Source: Betaproteobacteria bacterium (GTDB lineage: Bacteria > Pseudomonadota > Gammaproteobacteria > Burkholderiales > Burkholderiaceae_E). Taken from it: 5,730 nucleotides of DNA. Below the pieces are notes generated by a model. That model ran no database searches. It saw only the letters and a list, made by a program, of their open reading frames with translations, and had not been told where the DNA came from. Within the stretch, counting starts at the first letter, position 1. The number at the start of each line of letters is the position of its first letter. This document shows positions 1 through 5,730 of the stretch, piece by piece. Made by a program: the position numbers and the translations under genes. The stretch is from positions 1 through 5,730 of the forward strand of contig RFPW01000148.1 in the NCBI GenBank assembly GCA_009925965.1, read 5' to 3'.

Positions 1-198
1 TTCGTATCCGCCGGGGGGCTCGATCCCAATGCGCTCCGGAATGACGCGGTTAATGTGTTCGGACTCAAATTCACCCACGAATTCACACGGAACTGGTTTC
101 TTGACGCTGACTTCCGATCCGAACACCGAGATTCCAATCTGGCTGCATTTCGTTTCGATGTGAAGGTCTTTTTGATTGGGCTACGATTGGTCCTATGA
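1..198 (+). CDS. Outer-membrane beta-barrel protein (BBP2-like), C-terminal part
   Basis: This is the 3' end of a gene that begins outside the window; 65 codons in frame 1 are open from the first base and stop at TGA 196-198. The translation shows alternating polar and hydrophobic stretches typical of beta strands, such as NVFGLKFTHEF, NWFLDADFRSEHRDSN and FRFDVKVFLIGLRLVL at the end. The 'R-N-W-F-L-D-A-D-F-R-S-E-H-R-D-S-N' hairpin resembles the last strands of putative beta-barrel porin family 2 (BBP2) proteins, which often sit in EPS clusters and are thought to help export or anchor the polymer at the outer membrane. The last residue is Leu rather than the usual Phe or Trp of a barrel C-terminus. 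Its stop overlaps the start of the VanZ-like gene (ATGA), which implies translational coupling. The family call rests only on the tail, so it is moderate; the reading frame itself is well supported by length and position. Confidence 0.68.
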   Translation, partial: FVSAGGLDPNALRNDAVNVFGLKFTHEFTRNWFLDADFRSEHRDSNLAAFRFDVKVFLIGLRLVL

Positions 199-683
199 AT
201 CTGGGCCATCCAAGCTCCAAACTCCGCCTTCTGGCGGCTTTCTGTCTTGCCCTGTTGCTGGCCAACCTTTTTTATCACGGACAACAACCCTACGCGGTCA
301 ACTTGCTACGACCGCCGTTCGACAAGCTCGTTCACGTCGCGCTTTTTGCGTCGATCGGTGCCTTGTTGTGGATTGCAGCAGGCGCCCAACGGGTGCTTGT
401 GGTGTTGGGAATTGCCGTGCTCCTCGGGGTGCTGGACGAATCGATCCAGTGGTTAAGCCCCGGGCGCAGCGCCGAATGGCTCGATCTGCTGGCTGACGCG
501 GTCGGCGCGTGTTTAGGTGTTTTGCTCGGGCGACAACTTGCCCGACTTTTGACTCCGTCGATGGCAGTCCCGATGGCCCCGCCCCTGGCTCCGCCTATCG
601 TCCTGAAATCAGCCGTCAATACGCATTCGGGTCCCGCACCATCAGGCGCACCGTTCCCCACAAAATCCGCAGATCCAGATTGA
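195..683 (+). CDS. VanZ-family integral membrane protein
   Basis: The 162-residue product has about four membrane helices (roughly residues 11-27, 46-63, 66-82 and 99-116). It carries the VanZ signature: FDKLVH at 42-47, D81-E82 followed by Q85-W86, PGRSAEW at 89-95, D97 and an ADAVG stretch at 100-104. VanZ is named for a teicoplanin-resistance protein, but homologues are common in polysaccharide and exosortase-type clusters, where their biochemical role is unsettled. The ATG at 195 overlaps the preceding stop (ATGA), and no strong Shine-Dalgarno sequence precedes it, so translation is probably coupled to the upstream gene. After the last helix there is a Pro/Ala-rich, probably cytoplasmic tail (about 120-162, with MAVPMAPPLAPP) that is not part of the VanZ core. 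The last 68 bp of this tail lie antisense to the 3' end of the sugar transferase gene. Family assignment is firm; the specific function is unknown. Confidence 0.88.
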   Translation: MNLGHPSSKLRLLAAFCLALLLANLFYHGQQPYAVNLLRPPFDKLVHVALFASIGALLWIAAGAQRVLVVLGIAVLLGVLDESIQWLSPGRSAEWLDLLADAVGACLGVLLGRQLARLLTPSMAVPMAPPLAPPIVLKSAVNTHSGPAPSGAPFPTKSADPD

Positions 684-2019
684 GTGACCAGTTACGCAGG
701 TAGGCGAGGTCCAGGTCGATCCGACGACTCATGGCATCCACTGTCGCGGTTTCGCCGCGTGCCCCATTCACCTGCGCCCAACCCGTAATACCCGGTTTGA
801 CCTTGTGCCGGACCATATAGCCCTTGATGAGAGACCGGAACATCTCGTTATGTGCGACGGCATGCGGCCTGGGCCCGACGACGCTCATGCGTCCTTGCAG
901 GACGTTAAAGAATTGCGGTAGTTCGTCGAGCGATGTCTTCCGGATCCATCGGCCGACATTGGTGATCCGAGCATCTTCCCGGGTGGCCTGACGGATCACG
1001 GCGCCGTCGTCTTGCGTACGCATTGAGCGAAATTTCCAGACTTCGATTTCGCGGCCATCCAGCCCGTACCTTCTTTGACGGAAGAGAATGGGCCCGGGCG
1101 ACGTGGTCGCCACCGCGATGGCGACGCCCAGCATGATGGGGGTGGTCAGAGCGATGGCGATCACTGCCAGAACGATGTCGGAGAGGCGTTTGACAAAGGC
1201 CTCCGTGCCAAAGAACGGCGACTCGCACACCGCCACGACGGGCATGCCACCGATCGTTTCGACCCGTGCCTGAATCAGATCGTGGACAAAAATATCGGGT
1301 GCGAAGTAGATCGACGCGGTCGTATCGCGCAGCGCATCCAGAAGAGCGAGGATTCGGGGCTGGGAGGCCATAGGCAGCGCGATGTAGATCCGTTGAATTT
1401 GATGGACCTGGACATAGCGTGCGACATCGGACAGCCGGCCAAGGGGCGTGACGGTTCCGTCCTCTTCGTCCTCGCAGCCCAAGCGTTCGTTGTTACGGTC
1501 ATCAAAATAGGCTGCAATCCGAACGATTTCGAAGGGATCCCGGGAAATGGCCCGGGCCAGTTCCCGGCCCAGCGGGCCGGCGCCGACAATGACACAGGAT
1601 GCCTGACGACCGCCCAATGGCGATCGTGCAACGATGAACGGCGAAAGCCGGTGCAGGCCGTACTGGAGCAGCGGGGTGGCGATGAACCAGGCGTGCAGGA
1701 CCTGTGGTTCAAAATTACCCGTCGTGCGAGTCACGAGGCCGACCAGAGTTAAGAGGGCCACCGTTGTGACCCAGCGCAGGATGACCTCTCGAAGCAGACC
1801 AGGTTGAACCCGTCGAAACGGGATTTGGCCTGGCCAGCCGAGCGAAAACGCCAGCGCAGCGAGGATCCCGTCGATTGATCGTATTTCTATCTTAAATAAT
1901 AGATAGATCAGAAACAGCACACCGACCGCCATGAGCGGATCAAGTAATTGCTTGAGAAAGCCGATGGGATCGGCGCGGTTGGGTTGAATGCGAACAAGGG
2001 CTTTGCGACTGAGTTGCAT
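616..2019 (-). CDS. Undecaprenyl-phosphate glucose (hexose)-1-phosphate transferase, WcaJ/GumD-like
   Basis: This 467-residue polyprenyl-phosphate hexose-1-phosphate transferase should prime polysaccharide repeat units by moving a sugar phosphate from a UDP-sugar to undecaprenyl phosphate at the inner membrane. The N-terminal half has about four hydrophobic segments (27-43, 49-62, 79-96, 108-122), then a Rossmann-like CoA_binding_3 domain with VGAGPLG at 145-151. A further membrane segment or re-entrant helix (283-303) precedes the catalytic bacterial sugar transferase domain: KRLSD 277-281, SPGP 307-310, FRQRRYG 313-319, KFRSM 329-333, the Asp-Glu dyad D365-E366 in DELPQ, SVVGPRP 379-385 and KPGITGWAQVNGARG 408-422. 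Length and architecture match the WcaJ family; the donor is probably UDP-glucose, but UDP-galactose cannot be excluded. The ATG at 2019 is favoured by AAGGAG ten bases upstream. The gene is opposed to both neighbouring blocks: its 3' end overlaps the VanZ gene and its 5' end diverges from the PaaK-like gene. Confidence 0.95.
   Translation of the reverse strand: MQLSRKALVRIQPNRADPIGFLKQLLDPLMAVGVLFLIYLLFKIEIRSIDGILAALAFSLGWPGQIPFRRVQPGLLREVILRWVTTVALLTLVGLVTRTTGNFEPQVLHAWFIATPLLQYGLHRLSPFIVARSPLGGRQASCVIVGAGPLGRELARAISRDPFEIVRIAAYFDDRNNERLGCEDEEDGTVTPLGRLSDVARYVQVHQIQRIYIALPMASQPRILALLDALRDTTASIYFAPDIFVHDLIQARVETIGGMPVVAVCESPFFGTEAFVKRLSDIVLAVIAIALTTPIMLGVAIAVATTSPGPILFRQRRYGLDGREIEVWKFRSMRTQDDGAVIRQATREDARITNVGRWIRKTSLDELPQFFNVLQGRMSVVGPRPHAVAHNEMFRSLIKGYMVRHKVKPGITGWAQVNGARGETATVDAMSRRIDLDLAYLRNWSLNLDLRILWGTVRLMVRDPNAY
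1886..1907. repeat. AT-rich 7-bp inverted repeat inside the transferase gene
   Basis: TCTATCT at 1886-1892 and AGATAGA at 1901-1907 are perfect inverted copies around an 8-base AT-only loop. They lie in a clearly AT-rich patch (about 1881-1910) of an otherwise GC-rich gene, within the codons for the first membrane segment (I-Y-L-L-F-K-I-E-I). It may be only a by-product of Ile, Leu and Lys codons in a hydrophobic helix, or it may form a hairpin early in the mRNA. No function is shown. Confidence 0.4.
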
Positions 2020-2029
2020 ACCGCGCGAA

Positions 2030-2035
2030 CTCCTT
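2030..2035 (-). promoter_or_regulatory. Ribosome binding site of the sugar transferase gene
   Basis: On the minus strand this reads AAGGAG, ten bases ahead of the ATG at 2019. It is a strong Shine-Dalgarno match and decides the start of the transferase gene. Confidence 0.8.
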
Positions 2036-2110
2036 AAAGACGGCCCTGACTCGAGCGGGTCCTAACATTAGTAGGGCAATGGTCCAGTGCGCCCAGTGAA
2101 GGATTTCCGG

Positions 2111-2155
2111 GGCGTCTCGAATTGCGCAACCAAAGTCACCGCTTCGGTCGACGCC
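2111..2155. repeat. Nested inverted repeats in the divergent spacer
   Basis: GGCGTC at 2111-2116 pairs with GACGCC at 2150-2155 across 33 bases. Inside lie the self-complementary TTGCGCAA (2122-2129) and a small ACCG-ctt-CGGT hairpin (2138-2148). In a rightward transcript this could fold into an outer stem enclosing a small hairpin; as DNA, the TTGCGCAA palindrome could be an operator half-site pair. It matches no riboswitch class I can recognise. Stems this short arise by chance in GC-rich DNA. Confidence 0.35.
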
Positions 2156-2205
2156 GTCCCGCAGAATTTCTTCCCCTGAAACCGGTGTCTTTGGGCTTGC
2201 TAACT

Positions 2206-2210
2206 GGGGG
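2206..2210 (+). promoter_or_regulatory. Probable weak ribosome binding site of the PaaK-like gene
   Basis: GGGGG stands five bases before the TTG at 2216. An in-frame TAA at 2201-2203 closes the frame just upstream, so the gene must start after it. This G run is the only purine-rich candidate, and it is a poor match to AGGAGG. Confidence 0.4.
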
Positions 2211-2215
2211 CTTTT

Positions 2216-3520
2216 TTGTTCGCAAAACAGTTGCAACGAGCGTATTTCCGTTACCGCCGGTATGTTCCGTCCCGAATCCTCTATCACCCCGACTATTTCA
2301 GAGTGGCGAGGCAGCTGGGTGAATCCGTGCAAGAGCAATCGCGATTAGCAGACCTGCTGCTGCGCGAGCGTTTGGCCGATGCCGTGACACACGTACCCTA
2401 CTATCGGGATCGCGTCCGGATCGACCCGCAAGCGATCCGCCAGGCAAGCTCGGGTGCCGAGGTGATTCGTGAGTTTCCGTACCTCGAGCGCCAGACCTTC
2501 ATGGATGCGCCAGAGCGCTTCCTTTCCGATCGCTACCGATGGCGTCCCCTTCATCGCGCGACCAGCGCCGGCTCCACGGGCGAGGGGATCGTGGTTTGGC
2601 GAACCAAGCGGTTGATCGACATCGAGATGGCATTTTTCGCGTCCGCATGGTCGGTCTACGGCTTTCGGTTTGAGCGGTCACGGACCTTGCGAATCGCACG
2701 CGACGCGCTCCGCCCCATCGATGCCCCTCCGACCTGGATCCAGGGCAATCGATTGATGCTGTCCCCCCGCCATACCGGGCCACGGTGGCTCGATGTGATT
2801 CGCAGGGACATTGAGGCCTTTGCACCCGACTATGTCTACGGATACCCGGGGGCTGTCGATGATCTGGTTCGGTTGTTTGGCGATGACGTTCCAGGCGTGC
2901 ATCCAAAGGCGGTGCTGCTGACCTCCGAACACGTCCACGACGATCAACTGCATCGAATCAGTAAGGCTTTCAGGGCGCCGGTTTCGGTCAATTACGGAAT
3001 GACCGAGCGCACGAGTATTGCCTTTCGAGAACTTCGCGACGGTGTTCTGACGCCTTACCGACTCGAGCCCCTGTACGGGTTTTCTGAAAATCGTTTGCAG
3101 AACGGCCTGTTCGAAATCATTGGCACTTCGATCTGGAACGACGTCATGCCATTGATCCGATATCGAACGGCTGACTACGGGCGCATTGCAGCGGATGGCA
3201 CCATTCCCCAACTCGATGGGCGCGGTCAGGACTATCTGATCGATCGACAGGGGCACCGTATCGCCGGACAGATGATCCGCATTGACGACCATAGCTGGAA
3301 TCTGGTGCGGACTTATCAGGTTCGGCAGTCGCATCCCGGAGGGTGTCGCATCTTGATCGTTCCCCGTCATGGCCCCCTCGACCCAGCTCAGCTCAGGTCG
3401 CTCCAAGCGTGGTTACAGCGCCAGTGGGGGATGCACTTTGACCTGACGGTCGAGGAGGTTCCTGACATCCCGTTGACCGCAAGCGGTAAGCGGCGCCAGG
3501 TGATCTGCGAACTGCACTAA
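2216..3520 (+). CDS. PaaK/CapK-like adenylate-forming enzyme (phenylacetate-CoA ligase family)
   Basis: The 434-residue product belongs to the phenylacetate-CoA ligase/CapK branch of the AMP-binding superfamily, enzymes that activate a carboxylic acid as an acyl-adenylate. Visible motifs are the Ser/Thr/Gly phosphate loop TSAGSTGE (116-123), YGYPGAV (208-214), TSE (236-238), NYGMTE (259-264), YRTADYG (316-322), DGRGQDYLIDRQGHRI (334-349) and a C-terminal LTASGKRRQVI (420-430) in which K425 is the likely catalytic lysine. The length suits this branch, and both large and small domains are present. CapK-type proteins recur in capsule and EPS clusters, but their substrate is generally unknown; activation of an acid for decorating the sugar is an inference. 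The TTG start at 2216 is forced by an in-frame TAA at 2201-2203 and the absence of an early ATG; TTG 2231 or a later GTG is possible. It is the first gene of a rightward block, with 16 bp to the glycosyltransferase. Family sure, exact substrate and start not. Confidence 0.88.
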   Translation: MFAKQLQRAYFRYRRYVPSRILYHPDYFRVARQLGESVQEQSRLADLLLRERLADAVTHVPYYRDRVRIDPQAIRQASSGAEVIREFPYLERQTFMDAPERFLSDRYRWRPLHRATSAGSTGEGIVVWRTKRLIDIEMAFFASAWSVYGFRFERSRTLRIARDALRPIDAPPTWIQGNRLMLSPRHTGPRWLDVIRRDIEAFAPDYVYGYPGAVDDLVRLFGDDVPGVHPKAVLLTSEHVHDDQLHRISKAFRAPVSVNYGMTERTSIAFRELRDGVLTPYRLEPLYGFSENRLQNGLFEIIGTSIWNDVMPLIRYRTADYGRIAADGTIPQLDGRGQDYLIDRQGHRIAGQMIRIDDHSWNLVRTYQVRQSHPGGCRILIVPRHGPLDPAQLRSLQAWLQRQWGMHFDLTVEEVPDIPLTASGKRRQVICELH

Positions 3521-3526
3521 AGCACC

Positions 3527-3530
3527 GGAG
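3527..3530 (+). promoter_or_regulatory. Ribosome binding site of the glycosyltransferase gene
   Basis: GGAG six bases before GTG 3537 supports this start over the in-frame ATG codons at 3546 and 3549. Confidence 0.65.
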
Positions 3531-3536
3531 CTGCCC

Positions 3537-4652
3537 GTGATATTGATGATGGGAACGGACCCTCGAGGCGCCGGTGGCATCGCTTCGGTGTTGAACGTTT
3601 ATCAGCAGGCAGGCCTATTTGAAAAGGCCGACGCGTCGTTGTTCTATGTGACCTACGTCACAACCCACCGGGAAGCCCCGCCTTGGCGCAATGGACTTCT
3701 CTGGGTCACGGCAGTCGGCGCATTGATCATGGCCCGAATACGCCGCCCAATTCAAATCGTTCACGTGCACAGCGCATCCAGGGGTAGCTTTCTGCGTAAG
3801 TCAGTCTTGCTTTGGCTCGCCCGAGGCCTCGGCTGCCGCACGGTCTTCCACCTTCACGGGGGGGGATTTCAGACCTTTGTCGAACAGCAGCTCGGCCCGT
3901 TAGGTAGGTGGTGGGTACGAGAGACCTTGTCCCACGTGACCTTGGTTCTCGCATTGTCCGAGCGTTGGCGCGATTACATCCTTACCCTGGCGCCTGCGAC
4001 TCGAGTTGAGATCCTCCCGAACCCGGTTGCCATTGAATCGACACCGATCCGGCGACCCGAGCCAGGACGAATCTTGTTCTTAGGCCGATTGGATCCGCGC
4101 AAGGGAGTTTACGACCTCGTCACGGCCATCGCTGCTGTCCAGCGAACACTGCCCGCGGGTTCCCCCGAGTTGCGACTTGTCGTTGCCGGGGATGGGGATG
4201 GGCCAGCCCTGGCCGAATTCGCTGATCGGGCAGGAATCGGCAGGCAACTCGAGCGATTGGGCTGGATTAGTCCGGTTGAAAGAAACCAACAACTGGCACG
4301 CGCTTCGCTGTTTGTGTTGCCCTCTCATCACGAGGGTTTGCCGATGTCGATGCTAGAGGCTATGTCGGCTCGTGTGCCGATTATTGTTTCCTCTGTGGGT
4401 GGTATTCCAGACCTCGTGACCCATGGTGTCCATGGACTGGTTGTGCCGCCAGGGGACATTGAGGCCCTCGGGGCGGCTCTGGTCCAGTTGGTCTTCAACC
4501 ACCCGCTTCAGGAAGCGCTTGCAAGCGCCGCGCGCGAACGGATCGGATCCGAATGCGCCACCGAAATCGTGATGTCCAGACTCCATTCACTCTGGCAGTC
4601 ATTAGACCCAAAGGACCCGCCAATTTCCATTTCCTCAAAGGTGCCGACATGA
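3537..4652 (+). CDS. Family 4 glycosyltransferase (GT-B fold)
   Basis: The 371-residue protein is a retaining GT-B glycosyltransferase that should add a sugar from a nucleotide donor to the lipid-linked glycan on the cytoplasmic face of the inner membrane. The N-terminal domain starts with a beta strand and a glycine-rich loop (GGIASV 13-18), followed by HVHSA (76-80) and HLHGGGF (105-111). The C-terminal Glycos_transf_1 domain has NPV (162-164), FLGRLDPRKG with R184 and K189 (181-190), VVAGDGDG (215-222), and the EX7E motif E266-GLPMSML-E274, then GGIPD (288-292). All expected donor-binding residues are present and the length is normal. No signal peptide is visible, but hydrophobic helices near 53-68 and 88-97 could touch the membrane. 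The GTG start is supported by GGAG six bases upstream. It starts 16 bp after the PaaK-like gene, and its TGA overlaps the wecB ATG, implying one operon. A run of eight G (3858-3865) encodes part of HGGG. Sugar specificity cannot be read from the sequence. Confidence 0.93.
   Translation: MILMMGTDPRGAGGIASVLNVYQQAGLFEKADASLFYVTYVTTHREAPPWRNGLLWVTAVGALIMARIRRPIQIVHVHSASRGSFLRKSVLLWLARGLGCRTVFHLHGGGFQTFVEQQLGPLGRWWVRETLSHVTLVLALSERWRDYILTLAPATRVEILPNPVAIESTPIRRPEPGRILFLGRLDPRKGVYDLVTAIAAVQRTLPAGSPELRLVVAGDGDGPALAEFADRAGIGRQLERLGWISPVERNQQLARASLFVLPSHHEGLPMSMLEAMSARVPIIVSSVGGIPDLVTHGVHGLVVPPGDIEALGAALVQLVFNHPLQEALASAARERIGSECATEIVMSRLHSLWQSLDPKDPPISISSKVPT
3858..3865 (+). repeat. G8 homopolymer within the glycosyltransferase gene
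   Basis: Eight consecutive G bases encode most of the Gly-Gly-Gly of HLHGGGF (codons GGG GGG GGA). Gain or loss of one base would shift the frame at about residue 108 and cut off the whole catalytic C-terminal domain. It may simply reflect glycine codons. Confidence 0.9.
4637..4641 (+). promoter_or_regulatory. Ribosome binding site of wecB
   Basis: AAAGG, inside the last codons of the glycosyltransferase gene, lies seven bases before ATG 4649 and supports this start. Confidence 0.55.
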
Positions 4653-5730
4653 GAACCATTGATCTCGTCGCAGGAGCCCGTCCAAATTTCATGAAAATCG
4701 CGCCCATCGTGAGGGCGCTGCAGCACCGTCGAGATGTGCGAGGCCATAGTCCCGAACTGGGGTGGCGACTGGTCCATACCGGTCAGCATTCGGATCGCTC
4801 AATGAACGACGTTTTTTTCGAGGAGCTGGGTATCCCGGCGCCCGATGAACGATTGGGGTTGGGAGGCGGCTCGCACGCTGAACAGACCGCCCGGGTGATG
4901 ACCGCTTACGAGCAACTCTGCGGCCGCGCTCGCCCTGATTGCACGTTGGTTGTTGGCGATGTGAATTCAACGCTGGCCTGCGCCCTTGTGGCAGCCAAGT
5001 TAACGATTCCACTGGTTCATGTGGAGGCGGGGTTGCGCAGTGGCGATCGTTCGATGCCGGAGGAGATTAATCGCCTTGCTGTGGACGCGGTCAGTAATCT
5101 TTATTTTGTGACCGAGTCAAGCGGAATCGAACACTTATTACGCGAAGGACAACCCGCTCCTGCGATTCACGAGGTCGGTAATGTCATGGTCGATAACCTC
5201 TTTTACCAGAACAAAATTCTGGAATCTAGAGGTTCTCGAGGGGGTGATTCCTCGGAGATGAAATCGGTAAGTGAATTCAAACGCGCCCGCGCCAATGCTC
5301 GAGACGGACTGGGCCAAGCCTATGCCGTACTGACCTTGCATCGACCCTCAAATGTCGACGAGCCCGAAACCCTGAGTCGGCTCTGGCAGACCTTTAAGGT
5401 CATTTCCACAGACTTACCCATTGCATTTGCCGTGCACCCGCGAACCCGAACCGCGATAGAGAGGCTCGGGTTAACGCCGGGGCCCAATATCCACCTTTTC
5501 CCGCCCCTGCCCTACATGCCATTTCTTGAACTGTGGAAGCACGCCGCTGTGGTCATTACCGATAGTGGTGGGCTTCAGGAAGAAACCACTGCACTGGGAA
5601 TTCCCTGCATCACCGTGCGCCAAAATACAGAACGCCCCATCACCGTCTCGCAAGGCACGAACGTATTGGTCGGGACCCGTTCGGAGGCGATTTTGCAGGC
5701 TGTTCGAACGGTAATCGCCAAGCCAATAGG
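4649..5730 (+). CDS. wecB: UDP-N-acetylglucosamine 2-epimerase (non-hydrolysing), 3' end outside the window
   Basis: The frame is open from ATG 4649 to the right edge (360 codons), so the stop is not seen; family members are about 370-390 residues, so only a short C-terminal piece is missing. The enzyme interconverts UDP-GlcNAc and UDP-ManNAc in the cytoplasm, supplying ManNAc or, with a WecC-type dehydrogenase, ManNAcA for surface glycans. Motifs: GARPNFMK (9-16), HTGQH (43-47), GDVNST with D104 (103-108), HVEAGLRS with E126 (124-131), PEEINR (137-142), HRPSN with H231 (231-235), HPRTR (263-267), TDSGGLQEE (304-312) and the TERPITVSQGTN stretch (327-338). These cover the positions of the Asp, Glu, Glu and His known to matter in E. 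coli WecB. HRPSN replaces the E. coli-type HRREN but keeps the His-Arg. A polar stretch at about 191-218 looks longer than usual. ATGA overlap with the glycosyltransferase indicates coupling. A related UDP-sugar 2-epimerase with another substrate is possible but less likely. Confidence 0.93.
   Translation, partial: MRTIDLVAGARPNFMKIAPIVRALQHRRDVRGHSPELGWRLVHTGQHSDRSMNDVFFEELGIPAPDERLGLGGGSHAEQTARVMTAYEQLCGRARPDCTLVVGDVNSTLACALVAAKLTIPLVHVEAGLRSGDRSMPEEINRLAVDAVSNLYFVTESSGIEHLLREGQPAPAIHEVGNVMVDNLFYQNKILESRGSRGGDSSEMKSVSEFKRARANARDGLGQAYAVLTLHRPSNVDEPETLSRLWQTFKVISTDLPIAFAVHPRTRTAIERLGLTPGPNIHLFPPLPYMPFLELWKHAAVVITDSGGLQEETTALGIPCITVRQNTERPITVSQGTNVLVGTRSEAILQAVRTVIAKPI

Larger units (their letters stand above)
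2020..2215. promoter_or_regulatory. Divergent spacer between the priming transferase and the PaaK-like gene
   Basis: This 196-bp stretch separates two genes that point away from each other, so promoters for both the leftward transferase and the rightward operon are expected here. I could not find a convincing -35/-10 pair or a sigma-54 site on either strand. It does contain short symmetries: GGCGTC 2111-2116 matched by GACGCC 2150-2155, TTGCGCAA 2122-2129, and ACCG-ctt-CGGT 2138-2148. A G5-C-T6 run stands just before the rightward start. No coding frame here looks real. The regulatory role is inferred from gene orientation alone. Confidence 0.6.

Noticed and set aside
1548..1559. Perfect 12-bp palindrome TGGCCCGGGCCA
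   Set aside because: It falls in conserved coding sequence just after the Rossmann glycine motif of the transferase (E-L-A-R-A-I) and is accounted for by Ala and Arg codons in GC-rich DNA.
1075..1752. A 225-codon open frame on the + strand
   Set aside because: It lies wholly antisense to the well-supported sugar transferase, has a composition rich in Gly, Asp, Arg and Gln with no recognisable domain, and is explained by GC-rich codon bias.
2065..2070. Possible -10 box (TAATGT on the - strand) for the transferase gene
   Set aside because: It matches only three of six consensus bases and has no acceptable -35 at the right distance.
2122..2322. A 66-codon + strand frame that could be a leader peptide ahead of the PaaK-like gene
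   Set aside because: It begins at a TTG without a convincing ribosome site and runs out of frame into the PaaK-like gene; nothing in the peptide suggests a real leader.
1940..2338. A 132-codon - strand frame covering the divergent spacer
   Set aside because: It overlaps the starts of both real neighbouring genes, has no ribosome site that I can support and no recognisable domain.
2678..3406. A 242-codon open frame on the - strand
   Set aside because: It is antisense to the PaaK-like gene, shows no recognisable motif, and is a typical shadow frame of a GC-rich gene.

Overview
This window is part of a bacterial surface-polysaccharide (exopolysaccharide, capsule or O-antigen type) biosynthesis locus. 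Coding density is high and the genes are moderately GC-rich. The left edge carries what looks like the end of an outer-membrane beta-barrel protein, so the host is a Gram-negative bacterium. The style of the genes would suit a proteobacterium with an EPS cluster, but I cannot name a genus from the sequence. No rRNA, tRNA, CRISPR array or insertion sequence was found.

Layout from left to right. Positions 1-198 (+) hold the C-terminal 65 codons of a probable BBP2-type outer-membrane beta-barrel protein. It is coupled by an ATGA overlap to a VanZ-family membrane protein (195-683, +). The next gene runs the opposite way: a full-length WcaJ/GumD-type undecaprenyl-phosphate hexose-1-phosphate transferase (616-2019, -), whose 3' end overlaps the 3' end of the VanZ gene by 68 bp. 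A 196-bp divergent spacer (2020-2215) follows. After it comes a second rightward block: a PaaK/CapK-like adenylate-forming enzyme with a TTG start (2216-3520), a family-4 glycosyltransferase (3537-4652) and a UDP-GlcNAc 2-epimerase, wecB (4649 to beyond the right edge). These last three are spaced by 16 bp and by an ATGA overlap, so they are probably one transcription unit.

Inferred working together: the priming transferase loads the first sugar phosphate onto undecaprenyl phosphate at the inner membrane. The GT4 enzyme adds a later sugar. WecB supplies UDP-ManNAc, or the precursor of ManNAcA, as a building block. The PaaK-like enzyme may activate a carboxylic acid for decoration or crosslinking of the glycan, and the beta-barrel may act in export or in anchoring the polymer. 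These roles rest on family recognition and gene neighbourhood. The points most worth a second look are the opposed priming-transferase gene with its antisense 3' overlap, the adenylate-forming enzyme inside a glycan operon, and a G8 tract inside the glycosyltransferase gene. I found no convincing evidence of a wholly new system.
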